A program made the position numbers and the translations under genes. 64,000 nt of DNA from Phialophora verrucosa (Eukaryota; Ascomycota; Eurotiomycetes; Chaetothyriales; Herpotrichiellaceae): NCBI GenBank assembly GCA_002099365.1, contig MSED01000003.1, positions 1,426,001-1,490,000 of the forward strand, in the 5' to 3' direction. Positions 42,759 to 54,297 of the stretch are shown piece after piece; the stretch's first letter is position 1; each line of letters starts with the position of its first letter. The notes beneath the pieces are model-generated. The model saw only the letters and a program-made list of their open reading frames with translations, made no database searches and was not told the DNA's origin.

Positions 42759-45700
42759 ATGTCGGTCACGGTTGGGGCCCATGACCATCCCCATCGCAGC
42801 GCCTTCACGCCATCCGACAAGCTTGAAGACCAAGGTGCGTATGTGTACAACATGGAGCTGTCCGACAACTGACCACTCTGTAGCTGCTTCTGCGGCATTA
42901 CATGTCCACCGCGACACTCCCACGACAGGAAAACACGGCTCATCCTCCATTCTGGACGAGGACGGTCGGCTCTCTTCTGCAAGTATGTCAACCCCGCCCG
43001 CCCTTGCCCTCCATCTCCAAATCACTCCCCCAGTGGACCACCGCCTTCTAACAGCCCACGCAGGTGCCGCTCTATCACTTAAATACGCACGAGCTCAAGA
43101 CTTACCTTCATATCCTTCGTCTGGCGGCGTCAAACTGGCATCCGCTGGTGCCGCAGCGAGCTTAGCCGACTCCAACAAGAAATCATTCGAACACTGGACG
43201 CCTGGCGACATACCTCACGCGAACACGGCCGCAGAAAAGGCTAGGGACTACAAGATGGAACCCACGTGGAAGCCAGAGTTGAGTCGGGCCGGCTCCCAAG
43301 CTGCGATTGCTGCGCATCGAGATGCCACGCCAGTAGATATTTGGACGGCTCCGGAAACAGAACATGGCCACTCTGCAGCATCGTCAGCCCTGCAGAATCC
43401 AAAGTCACCACCGGCGATAACTGAAAGACATGTCTCGGGCGACGGACGACAGAAAGCACTTCTGGCAGCCACTGCTTCATTGAAAGGCGGGAGAAGGCGA
43501 GCGGAGTCGGCACCTACACGCCCGGCGCCATCACCCGGTCACTCTGCTTGGGCGTTGAAAGCAGCTACATCATCTCACAACTCCAAACCACCGAGTTCGC
43601 CTACTCCTCCATCATCCAAGAGCGAGATGTCGAGTACCGACGCGGCCAGAATACAGAATATGGCCAGAAATAACGTCTCTAGACAAATGTACACCGCCAA
43701 TCCCCCAGTCGCAATCGAGGTTGAAGAAAGGAGGCGGCAAGACATGCTGCGAGCGTCTGCCGTGGCCATGGCTAAGAAGATGTTTGCCATACAACAAGCA
43801 CAGATTGACGAGGCCAGGGGAATCCATCGTTCAGAAAGCCATTATGCAGCGCACACAGCCCGTCGGCGGGCGCAATCAGATGCTGCAAACCAGCCGGCAC
43901 GGACTGCTGAAGTGCCGAGATACGAAAACTTAGAAGAAACGGCCCGAAAGCTGGCACAAGACCGTCTCGCCAAATTACATGACGAGCACGCCGAGTATCG
44001 GCAGTACTATGGGCAGAATACTGTGCCCCAGAGATCACGAACCTTCTTACGGCGTGGTCGTCGGAGATCGGACATTCCAGAGGACGACGATGATTCCGAC
44101 ATTGAGGAGTCACGGAAGATCCGTCAACAAATGTCACTCTTCCAAGGCAAGCTCGCCGAGGTCGACAGTAAGAAGCGACAGGCCGATAGAGACGCACTGC
44201 TTGCAGCCGCACACAAGAACGTAACGGCTCGGATGAATGCGATGGACGAGAAGGTATTTTCAGAGACGGGCAAGACAAGTCCGCATCAACGGGAGCTTTG
44301 GGAACGTCAAGCTCGAGACAGAGCTCAGAGGGAAAGTGACGAAAGACTAATGAATGTCGGCAAAATCCACATAGGAGGTGGGAAATACCTGGAGCAAGAA
44401 GAAATTGACGCGATCGCGAAGGCTCGCCTGCAGCCCACGTTAGATGAAATCACCCAAAAGGCTGAAGAGCAAAGAGCAAGAGACGAAGAGCTGCGGCTTG
44501 AGCAAGAGCGAATCAAGGCTGAGCAGGAGACCGAAAAGAAACGCCAGGCGGAAATTAAAGCCGAGCAGAAAGCTGTCGTTGGTAAGTTTACATGCCGTAC
44601 TGCTGTAGAAGCCACGCTGACCACCATAGACCGTGAAAAGGCCGAACAAAAGGCCCAGAGGACCGAAGAAAAACGTGCACAGCAAGAACAAAAGCACGAG
44701 GAGAGACGACTACGGACTGAGCAAAAAAGCACAGAGAAGAAAGCTCGGGATGAGGCAAATCTAGCCGAAAAGGAGCGTCGGCGAGCGGAGAAAGCAGAAA
44801 AGGGCCCCTCCGAATCTGGGAGGTCTCGTTTCCTTCCGTCGTTCCTGGGGAGAGGCGGCGTTGCAGCAGGAACTGCAGCAGGTGCGACTGGCGCTGCCGT
44901 TGTCGAGGGTGCAAAGGATGCAGCAGAAGGAGGAGCAACGGCTATTACTGGCGCCGGCGGAGCTCCAGGAGCTGCAGGGGCTGAACCTGATGAACCCTTG
45001 GGCGAGACGGTCCACGACAAAGTCACAGTAGACCCCGGTGAGGCCATACATGGCCAGGTCACAATGGATCCTGGTGAAGCTGCCTACGCAGTTGCTGCAG
45101 CAGACGCCGAGGACGCTGCCAAATCCGCGGCAGCTCCGCTACCACCAGACGAAGATGCTGGACTAAAAGACGATATTGGTGCACCGCCATACTCCAGCAG
45201 CAGTCCACCTCAAGAGCCAATATCACCGACATCACCAAGATCTCCGACGTCGCCGACTTCGCCGACTTCGCCTTCGAAGCGAAATTCACGAGTGAAGTCC
45301 TTCTTCAAGCGCTTCAGGTCAGGAAGCAAAGCGGAGAACGACTTTAACCCCGAACGACCTGCGACAACAGAGGCAGACCCAACTGAGCGGGAACCCACTG
45401 AGCGCCTGTCCAACCTTTCTCACACCGCTGAGCCCATCGGAGAGGAAGACCCTGCTGCCACTGACTCAATTCGCGACGTTGCGTTTGCAGGTCGCAGCGA
45501 CAACGAGACGGAAGACATGTACAGCGGATCGGCAAAGCCTTACGGACGGGTCTCGCCGGTGGATGACGAGCGCGTGCCGGGAGTAGCCACTAGTGGACCT
45601 GGTCCCGTCGTCGCGGAAGGAGGAGACAGGGAACGGGATATCAGTCCTCCCTCCGATAGCTCCTCGCTGAGCGAAGAACCCTACGTCATCGCTGCAGATG

Positions 45701-46356
45701 TAGCTTCATCTCGGTACTCGACTGAGCACGGGACAGGGTCAAAACGAAATTCCGGCTACGATCAAGTAGCGAACATGACCGATGAAGAGGAGGAGCCCAG
45801 AGGAAGGAAAGGCTTCCGTGAGCGGTTTCTAAAGAAGGTCATCCCAGGACGGGACAAGGATAAACGGCAACCAGGAGCGTTCACCTCGTCTGCTGTGGGT
45901 AGTTCTGCTGCTGCGCAGACAGGTGCAGCTTCAGCTCCAAGTGCTCAACAGACTGCGACGGAAAGCGCACCGGCCGCCTCCCAGCACGCGGAGCCTGAAA
46001 CCACCGACGCCGTAACCGGCGGTGGCGTATCTCAAGCCCACCCAGGAGAAGAACAACCAGAAACCGAACCGCTCAGAGAGAAAGTTCAAGAACCGTCGAC
46101 TACGTCGACAGAAGCGACCGGCAACACTACCGTCACAGGAACGACGACGCCTGCGCTCACGCACGCGCAAACGAATGGTGACGATGACGAAGACTTCGAG
46201 GAAGCTAGAGACACTTTCGACGAGGGGCGGCTGGTTAGCGCGTCGAAGGTTGATGGTGGATCTGCAAGGATCGTCGACGTAAGCAGTCCGATGAGCCCGA
46301 CGGTTGCGAAGGGCAGACCAAGCGGCGAAGGATCAAGGTTTACTGAAGAGCTATAA
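42759..46356 (+). CDS. EIS1: Eisosome protein Eis1
   Basis: Four exons, 42759-42834, 42884-42982, 43064-44581 and 44630-46356, give 1139 residues. The start MSVTVGAHDHPHRSAFTPSDKLEDQ and the joined segment DKLEDQAASAALHVHRDTP then DGRLSSASAALSLKYARAQDLPSYPS match the Eis1 N-terminal region. So does AAASLADSNKKSFEHWTPGD. The middle is a very charged Lys/Glu/Gln coiled coil, and the C-terminal part is disordered with an SPTSPTSPTSPSK run and a basic SRVKSFFKRFRSG stretch. Eis1 associates with eisosomes, the BAR-protein furrows under the plasma membrane. The third intron (48 nt) has no in-frame stop and keeps the frame if retained. Confidence 0.9.
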
Positions 46357-47044
46357 CGTGGAAGCAAAAGAGAGGGGCATCAGGAACGGAGAACTGAAGA
46401 GCATATCCAGAATGCCAGTCAGAGCAGAGGATGGGATGTGGTGGGAGGGGAGGGGAGGGGATGGGGCGGGTATACCAACGGAAAATGCTTTTATTAACGC
46501 ACATGCCGGGAAGGAATCTTGGAATCGCGAATGAAACGGAAGGTCTTCAATGGCAAGGCAAGGTCGATTGGAATACACGAGTGCATGTGTCTCCTTTGTT
46601 ACGCATTCGCAGTCTCGGTCAGTATCAGTCGCTATGTCCTGTTCATGCCGTGTACGTCTGTGCATTGAAATGTCATATTCATGTTGAACTCGAATTCGGG
46701 TTCCCTGCTCAATCAAGATACTGAAGTTCAATCGCGTGTCTGTACACTCCATCAAGAGTTCGATGCCGAGAACAGCACTTTGAACGGGAAACTATTGTAG
46801 GGAGCAGTCTCGCTGAAGCACCCACAGGTGGAACTTTAAAATCTTTTGATCATACGGTATTGGCATCTCTTCCGCACCGACATGGTACGTGAATATATCG
46901 ACTATGAAAGGCCACACTTGAATCTGGGAAGCGTCTCTGTTCTCTCCGCCGTCTTGGGGTAATCCTCCATGCAGGTGTGGTGCATCCCCTGGCGATCCTC
47001 CGTCCGGTTCGAGCAGTGTATCTCCGTGCTTGCGGCGCTTGCTT
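46357..47044. other. Convergent intergenic region
   Basis: 688 bp between converging stop codons of EIS1 and FAT1. A G-rich stretch (GGGAGGGGAGGGGAGGGG, about 46443-46460) is the only feature noticed. Confidence 0.4.
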
Positions 47045-49128
47045 TCACAATTTCACCTTCCCGACTTTGACGGCCTCCCACTCGGCCTTCCCAAACGGCT
47101 CGTAGCGCTCGCTGTTGGGCTTGAGGTAGAATATTCGCTCCTCGCCCACTTTGGCCGGGTCGACGCCCTCCTGCCTCAACACGTGTTTTTGTTGCTTGTT
47201 GTTCCCTGTGGCCATGACTTGCGTTACGATCCTAAGGAACACCGGCACGGCGTATCTAGGCAGACTGTTCCTCGAGTATGTGGCGAGGCTTTCGAGAAGG
47301 GACTCCGATATGGGTGTCGTGTTCGAGTCCACGTTCTGGAGGAGGACGGCAGCGCATCCGGCCCGACCCTCGTGGTTCGGGATCTCTACACCATAAACAT
47401 TCGCCTCCAGCACGGCCGGATGCTGCCCGAGCACCTGGGCGACTTCTGCAGTTGAGACGTTCTCGCTCCGCCAGCGGAATGTGTCGCCTATCCTGTCCAT
47501 GAACCAGGTACGTCCTTCCCCGTCGATCTTGACGACGTCTCCGGAACGAAACCAAGCGTCGCCCTTCTGGAACACATCTCTGAGAATTTTCGAGTCGCTG
47601 GCCTTTTTGTTGCCAAAGTAGCCTTGATACTTGGACCCGATATCTGCAGCATCCATCTTATAGAGAAGCTCGCCTGGTTCGCCTCGTGGAACTTCGACGC
47701 AGAATCCTGTCTTTGGATCCCGAAATGGTGATTCAGTTTCCCAATCGACTATGACGAGAGCTTGCCTCAGTTTGAGAAGCAGACTGCCCAGGAGGCCCAC
47801 TTGACCAATTGCGCCCGATGAGAAACCATTTCGGGACATGTTGAAGCTCGCCCCCACAGACTCGGTGGCGCCATAGAATTCGGCAACAGTTTCCACGCCA
47901 AAGCGTGAGCGGAATTTGTCCCATACATCTGGCCGTAAGCCGTTACCAAACGCGAGACGGACCTTGTGCTTTGTGCGATCATTGGGCTGCGGAGGGACGG
48001 CGAGTAAATATCGCAGGGTCTCCCCAACATACTGAATCGCGGTAGCATCGGCCGTGATGACTTCGTCCCAGAAGTTGGAGACGGAGAATTTCCGGCCTAG
48101 AACCAGAGTACACGCCCCTATGAGACAGCAATGGAACCCCAGCTGGAAGGCTGAGGCATGGTAAAGTGGCATTGCCGTATAGTAACGATCGGGGTTCTTG
48201 GATGTCACGCTCCGTAGTCCAATCCACCGGTAGATGAGACCCGAGGCGACTGCGGTGCGATCCCAGGGAACAATGGCCGCTTTGGGGAGGCCGGTAGTGC
48301 CTGAAGTCGATATTAAGACGCATGGCGACCGGGCGATGGCACCACTTCGAGCAGTGTCCGGGGCCCGATATGGTGGGAAGTATTCGAGAGATGACTGAAG
48401 ACCAGCGTCCAAGACCACCACTTCTAGCGGGAATGCTTGATTGCGGAAATCTGGAGCCGCGAAAATGGCCTTTGTCTCTTCGCTGAGCACCTTTGGCGCG
48501 ATCTCGGCGTCAACTATCAACAGCTGGAATACGTTAGACTTGTCTCAAGGGCGCTAGAAGCAGACATGGCTCTTCGGGATATGTCTTGAGGATAGGGATC
48601 ACTTACCCTTGCGGATGAGGTTTTGACGCTGTGTACAAACGGATTGCCGGTCAAATTGTAGTTTATGAAAGCTGGCAGCGCGCCCAAGGACCAGATGGCC
48701 ATGGCCAGGAAGAGGAATTGCGGGGAATTCATAAAATCTATCGCAACAATCTCGCCCGGGGCAATGCAATGGGTGCTGTGTAGGTATCCTGCATAGCGCA
48801 GAACCATGGTATAAGATTGTTTGAAGGTCCATTTCTTGCCCTGGTAGATGATGAAGATCTTGTCTGCGACCTTGGGATTCTGCGCATGATCCTCGACGAG
48901 GTAGAAGGAATTGGTCCGGTCTGCTGCTTCTCGCTTCGCAAGCGCTCTCTGGGACGCGGCGAGACTGGAAAGGAGTTCGAGGTCGACCGAGACTCGCCAT
49001 CGGGCATTGAGATAGGCCAACCCTGCCAGAGCAGCTGATGCGCCCAGCGCTACCGTCGAAGCCGACGCTGGAATACGAGTGTTAGCCAATCGAGCTTCCA
49101 GACCGATACGAGGATACTTACGAGCCAT
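47045..49128 (-). CDS. FAT1: Very-long-chain acyl-CoA synthetase / fatty-acid transporter Fat1
   Basis: Three exons: 49128-49122 (7 nt), 49067-48607 and 48523-47045 (complement), 648 residues. The tiny first exon encodes MA plus one base. Splicing its 54-nt intron gives MAPSASTVALGASAALAGLAYLNARWRVSVDLELL, the usual Fat1 N-terminal membrane segment. The AMP-binding signature is TSGTTGLPKAAIVPWDR; FATP-type motifs EFYGATESVGASFN and DRIGDTFRWRSENVSTAEV follow. The C-terminus ends in KVGKVKL. Fat1 activates very-long-chain fatty acids to CoA thioesters and takes part in their uptake, in ER, peroxisomal or plasma membranes. The retained first intron would still be open in frame. Confidence 0.92.
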
Positions 49129-49766
49129 CGTTGTTGCGACGGAGTCGGATTCCGTGACTGGGTACGAGTAGCAGAGGAGGATCAAGAGAACATGTCTGGC
49201 GCCATCACCGTACAATAGCAACCCACGGGCAGCTACATACAGCAGACCGCTTTCGAATCGCTTGCGGAGGAACTGCACTTGGTACCTTGGCTCGATGTAA
49301 TGCTGTGAATCGACGGACCGAGGCAGTCGACGATGCAGCGTAACTGCCCATGTTGAGTCAGTGTTAAGCGAGAAGCTGTCGCAAACCTTGCCGAATCCAG
49401 AATCATCGGGCACTCACAACTTGAAATTCTATCTCTGTTGCACAGCGAGCCGAACGTGAAGCCGAAATAGCAACAGCGGGGATCACCTGGAAGGCACCGA
49501 GGAGGGACAGCTCTGACTTTGATGACGCAGTTGACCACCTTTCACGTACAGACTGCATCGCACATTGATTGCAATTCACGAGTCACTGCGCGGACGATAC
49601 TGTTACCAAGTTAATCAAATCATTAACGACTGCCCCACGAGTCCATGTGAGGCGGCTCGTTACATTCTTCAACCACTCCATGTGAGGCAGTTCCTCAATC
49701 CTACACCGACCAACACCAACTCGAGCATTCTCAAACAGCCACACCACTCCTAGAAGACACGCCAAC
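49129..49766. promoter_or_regulatory. Divergent promoter region, FAT1 and small Cys/His-rich gene
   Basis: 638 bp between divergent starts. An 11-nt motif TCCATGTGAGG occurs twice (about 49642 and 49678). Nothing else was seen. Confidence 0.35.
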
Positions 49767-49961
49767 ATGTGCTACACTCAGTACGTCTACGAGAAGTGCG
49801 ACCTCTGCTCCTGCTTCCATGAGGCTATCGTGGAATCACGTCGGTGCATCCATCACCAGGGTGGGTCATGCCGGTGATGAGTTATCCTACTACATTCCCA
49901 GGACGCTGACAACGGACCAGAAACGGGCCATTGCAACCACTCGTTCAACTGGAAAGTGTGA
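49767..49961 (+). CDS. Small Cys/His-rich protein
   Basis: Two exons, 49767-49860 and 49921-49961, give 44 residues. The 60-nt intron has donor GTGGGT, a perfect GCTGAC branch site and acceptor ACCAG, and joins in phase 1. The product starts MCYTQYVYEKCDLCSCFHEA and contains seven Cys and several His. The beginning resembles a widespread class of very small fungal proteins starting MCY with spaced Cys. No signal peptide is present, so it is probably intracellular and may bind a metal. Without the intron the frame would stop after 36 codons. Confidence 0.5.
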
Positions 49962-50884
49962 GTCTTCATCCACGCACGAGTCGCGCTCGAGGCCGTGGAT
50001 GCTAAGAATAAGCAGGAATCATCGACCTGGTCCTCGCTCTGACCATGACCGTCATCGCTGCCACACTTGCAACCGCCATCGCAGATCTGCCAATCCGGCA
50101 AACAAATCGAGCCGTCGTGCTGCCAGTTGAGGTCTCTAATGACACTGATCACCATCGAATCAACCATCGAGTTCTGCTTGATCCTTCCTTCCGACATTGC
50201 TACTGTCCAAATGGTCCCTCAGGCGCACTCGATCCGACAAATTCCCATCATCACGACATAGCTATCTATCTGGTTCAGCTACACCTCCATCACCCGCGCT
50301 GTGCACGTCGAGTAGAACCGAATGTACCGTACCAACCAACCCGAATCCTGATGCACGATGCGAAGGCGCCGAGGACATACCAGGGCAACGACGACACGCA
50401 TACACAAGATGCCGCTTTGAGTGCCGTCCCGCCGTCGAACCGCCCACGCGCAGCCTAGGGGGTGAGCGGGAGACAGCCTCCTAACGTAGGACAACAATCC
50501 AACGCTCGTCCATTTATTTCTGGTGCCGGAACGGGACCAAATATGATGCGATGGCCTCCGATTTTCAATTGTGCTGATATGACACCACAAATTTCCCCTA
50601 ACAGAGCCCCTGTTCTTCATATGCGCCGACACCTTCTGGCGCTCAGGACTGCGCAGAGCAAGAACCCTACATGAGGATCCATTCTACTCCCACTAGCGGA
50701 AGAGGTTCAAGCTTCCGAAACGCCAGGGTCCGCGTGAGCGTCATGGTTGGTACAAGGATGTTGAATGATATTGAATTGCTCTCTTTCCTCAATTCATCAG
50801 TCTAGCTCTGCAGCATATTCTTCCATGGCTAGCAGGAACAGTAGAATGGTACCCATCGCTCCCCGCGAGTACGATCCAGATGCC
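49962..50884. other. Intergenic region
   Basis: 923 bp between the small gene and the stop of the fucosyltransferase-like gene. No family feature was found in the short frames here. Confidence 0.3.
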
Positions 50885-52861
50885 TCAATAGTCCATGATT
50901 CTCCACTCGTACCCGCCGTCGACATTGTTCCAGTCTTTCTTCTCAAACGCTCGCTCCCACCCGAGCATGACGGCCAGGATGCGACACGCATTCGCCGACA
51001 CGCCGCACACGACCTTATCGCTCTGTCCCAACATGGCCAGGTCGAGCAGATACGCCCTCCCGAGGAACTCTCTCAGTTGCAGGGCCTCTTTCGTAGGATC
51101 CGTGCGATAATCCCTCTCCACCTCGACCTCTGTTCCCTTCTCTGATCCTGTCGTCGTCTTTTTCGCCGCCTCCGTCGCAGCCGCCGCGGACTTCTTCTCC
51201 TTTTCCTTCTTGTTCTTCCCCGAATGCACACTCTCGTGATGATGCACCCTCTTCTCACGCCCGTCCTCGCCCTTCTCCCCGTACCGATGCTTCTCCTTCA
51301 TGGGCATCGGGCTGCCCACCTTCTTGGGCCCCCACTTCAACTCCTCCGGCAGGCCCAGTCCCCAGAACACGTCCTTGAAGAAGCCGCCCTCCCAGCCTAG
51401 GGCGCCGCGTCCGCCGTCGCCGCCGTGGCCCATCCGCACCAACGACTTCTTGCTCGCGAGCGAGATCTTCTCCTGCGCCCGCAGCGTCCCCGGCAGGTCC
51501 ATGTGTTCGTACATGTCGGCGTCGTCGCTCGCGACCAGGAACCGCCAGTCCGGCGACTGCCCGACCAGCCGCTGCGCCGTGCTCATGTACTGCTCGGGCG
51601 GGATGTAGTTCTGCGAGTACGCTAGGCTGAAGGGGTGGCGGTCGCCGCGCCGGATGTGGATACCTACAAGGCCGTTCTCGACGGGGCGGTTGTCGTAGTC
51701 GTCGTAGTCGTCGGCGCCGGTGTCGATGCCGTCCTGATCCTGTTCGTTTTCCCGGTTGGCGCTGCCAGTGCCGTCGCTGGTGGCCGCCCGGAGCTTATTG
51801 GCCCGATTGATCGCGTAGGCGGCGTCCTCGGGACGGAGGTGGAAGAGGGCGTCGTAGCCCTCGCGGGCGAGGTCGAAGATTTCGCGGCGCGAAAAGTGCG
51901 CGTGGAACGCGGCGCCGAAAACCCACGGCGTGGTCGCGGCCGAGACGACCAGATGGTTGGCCTGGTGCGGGCAGGGCACGCGGTGCCAAGGGGGCGGTAA
52001 TCGGCACGAGGGCTCAGGGTTGGGCACGCTGGCGAAGAACGTCGAATAGTTGCCGTAGGGGAAGTGCGTGTCGTCGATGAAGAAGGCGCGGCCCTCCCGC
52101 TGCGCGAGGCTGTATGAGAGCCAGATGCCCAGGAGCGCGGAACCCAGCCCCGCGTCCACGGCATCGAGGACGTAGGTCAACGACCGTTCGCACACAGGGA
52201 GGGCAGCATCTTCGGCCCCGTGCGCCGGCGAGGACGGTTCTGGCGGGAGGAAATTCCGGGCCTGGGCTTCGGCCACGTCGATGAAATTCGCATCCTCGTG
52301 ATAATACCCCGCGGTGTGTTCGGGCTTGGGGGGCCTGGCTGCGACGTGCCGCCCGACTTCCGGGGCCTGTTCACAAATGTCCGCATAGTCGGTAGGAGGA
52401 AGCGGGAAGGGCAAATCCTGAGGAATCGAGATGGTCCAGTAGTGCTTCCCTTTCGAATCCGTCACGGCCAACGGGGTCGGATAATCGGGCAGCTCAGAGG
52501 CCTCGACGATCTCGTACGTCTTGCCCAGCGACGTGAGGAACGTGAGTTCCGCGAGTTGATGCGAGGTCCGCCTCCCAAACGAGACGAGATAGTAGACTCC
52601 GATCAAGAAGGAGAGCCACAAGATACTGCGGACGATTTTGCGCGAGTTGAGCTTCGGCGGCTTCTTGCCATGGCGTGGAAGGATTGACGGCAGTGAGGGC
52701 GACGGGATCGGTGTCGACGGCAACAGGTGTTTGATGGACAGATAGCGGTCTGATCTGTTGGTCCCGAATTTCAACGGCTTGGGTGGGTTGGAGCGGCTGG
52801 AGAGGAGCATCTTCTTGCGCCGCTGTTCTTCATTATCGGGTCTGGGAGATCGAGCCCTCAT
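50885..52861 (-). CDS. Golgi type II membrane protein, fucosyltransferase-like
   Basis: A single exon; the Met at 52861 (MRARSPRPDNEEQRRKK) gives 658 residues, though the frame is open upstream to 52951. A basic N-terminus precedes one signal-anchor helix (IVRSILWLSFLIGVYYLVSFG), typical of Golgi glycosyltransferases. The lumenal part has a GT-like region (LTYVLDAVDAGLGSALLGIW, REGRAFFIDDTHFPYGNYS) and the motif GIHIRRGDRHPF, matching the HxRRxD nucleotide-sugar site of alpha-1,6-fucosyltransferase/NodZ-type enzymes. The C-terminal part has a further family segment (YLLDLAMLGQSDKVVCGVSANACRILAVML). A 60-residue Lys/Glu/His-rich insert lies between these parts. Donor and acceptor sugars are unknown. 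Confidence 0.75.
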   Translation of the reverse strand: MRARSPRPDNEEQRRKKMLLSSRSNPPKPLKFGTNRSDRYLSIKHLLPSTPIPSPSLPSILPRHGKKPPKLNSRKIVRSILWLSFLIGVYYLVSFGRRTSHQLAELTFLTSLGKTYEIVEASELPDYPTPLAVTDSKGKHYWTISIPQDLPFPLPPTDYADICEQAPEVGRHVAARPPKPEHTAGYYHEDANFIDVAEAQARNFLPPEPSSPAHGAEDAALPVCERSLTYVLDAVDAGLGSALLGIWLSYSLAQREGRAFFIDDTHFPYGNYSTFFASVPNPEPSCRLPPPWHRVPCPHQANHLVVSAATTPWVFGAAFHAHFSRREIFDLAREGYDALFHLRPEDAAYAINRANKLRAATSDGTGSANRENEQDQDGIDTGADDYDDYDNRPVENGLVGIHIRRGDRHPFSLAYSQNYIPPEQYMSTAQRLVGQSPDWRFLVASDDADMYEHMDLPGTLRAQEKISLASKKSLVRMGHGGDGGRGALGWEGGFFKDVFWGLGLPEELKWGPKKVGSPMPMKEKHRYGEKGEDGREKRVHHHESVHSGKNKKEKEKKSAAAATEAAKKTTTGSEKGTEVEVERDYRTDPTKEALQLREFLGRAYLLDLAMLGQSDKVVCGVSANACRILAVMLGWERAFEKKDWNNVDGGYEWRIMDY

Positions 52862-54297
52862 GCATGCATCGAGGCAGAGGTGAATCAGGTTGCGTTGTTC
52901 GGCGATCCTGCAGCAGGGCGATGCGTTGCCGTCGCGGCTAATGGAACACAAAAGAGCCTAATACTCCGTACAAGTTCCCAAAAAGATTCGCGGTGTACTT
53001 CCAAGCACAAAAGGAGCGAAAGTCGAGGAAACGAAATCCAATGCGATGGCCTGCCCGCGCCCTTGTCTATGCGAAAATATGCTCCCAATGAAGAAATGAC
53101 TAACTGACAAGGCGCTCGACAGTAGAACTCCCAAGAGTGATCGCTGAGACGTCAAGCTGTGTTGAAAGCGTGGATAAAGAAAGAAATGCCGAGTCGTCAG
53201 GTGTTCGTGATGCCAACAAAGAAAAAGCAAAGCTGTATGGACGACAAAGATACTGCAGATGACACGAAAAGAAGCCCGGAGTCCAGCGCCGATCACCTTC
53301 GAATGCAGAGTTCCAGCTCCGGAATGTGTGTAGCACGAAAATAGCTGAGAACAAAATGTACAAGGGAAGGTGAGGTAAAGATGTGCGGGATGGAGTCTTC
53401 GCAAGGGAAAATTGTTAAGGCTGGTCCACAGCACGCTGGAGACGATGTCGTACCAGCAGCGGATAACGGGTACCGGTGACTTTACCCACGGATGGAGACC
53501 TCACTGCAGATTTAATACCCGCAGATTTACTACGACAAAGAACGAAGCCACGGGTTAGAGTGAAGCCAGAAGCGCTGACTAGGAGACAGACCAATTCCTG
53601 GCGAAGACAGCTAACCAGACAGACCACCAACGCCAGTGACGAGCCAGCGATGGAAGGTAGAGGAAGGTTTCCAAGGCCGCTGTTGGTCGATTTCTGAAAC
53701 AACCGGCAGCGCAGCTCCTCAGCCCCTGAAACACTGCATGCAGCATCCAGCCGATCGGAATGATGACGACTTCATACTGTGGATTCGTAATCCTGCCGAA
53801 CATCGGTTGAGGCCGAATCTCAAGTCAAGATCAGAGTTGAGTAATTCAAAAGGTTCTCTGGCAGCAAAGCTTCATAGTCCAAAAATACATACACAGTACA
53901 CATCAGAAAGGCCCGTCGGCCTGCCCAAATAATACTGTAACAGCTTCTATGGGGTATCTGTCCGCTGATCCTCGCTCGGAATCGCTCCTGGAGAATTCTT
54001 CTTGTTCCCCTTCGGATATCGTGTACAAATGAAACTTCCGTCAAGCCCCAGGAATGGGGTGAAAGAACGACTATGGCTGTCAAAGCTCGCAAGGAAATGA
54101 AAAACTTCTCCAGCTCAAAATCTGTCAAAGAGAGAAAGCCGCCCAAGATTAGAATACAATCGTACTCCGTGGATCTCGTCCAGTTCGGCCGCCGTCGAAA
54201 AAGCTCGGCCAAACATGCCTTCAGCGGCATCGAGAACATCAAAAGAAACTTGATCGTGTCGTCATTCGTAATACTGAAAACAGAGGGGATCTTTGCT
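52862..54297. other. Intergenic region
   Basis: 1.4 kb holding the glycosyltransferase-like promoter and the kinesin 3' region. Frames here have no domain. No repeat was noticed. Confidence 0.3.
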
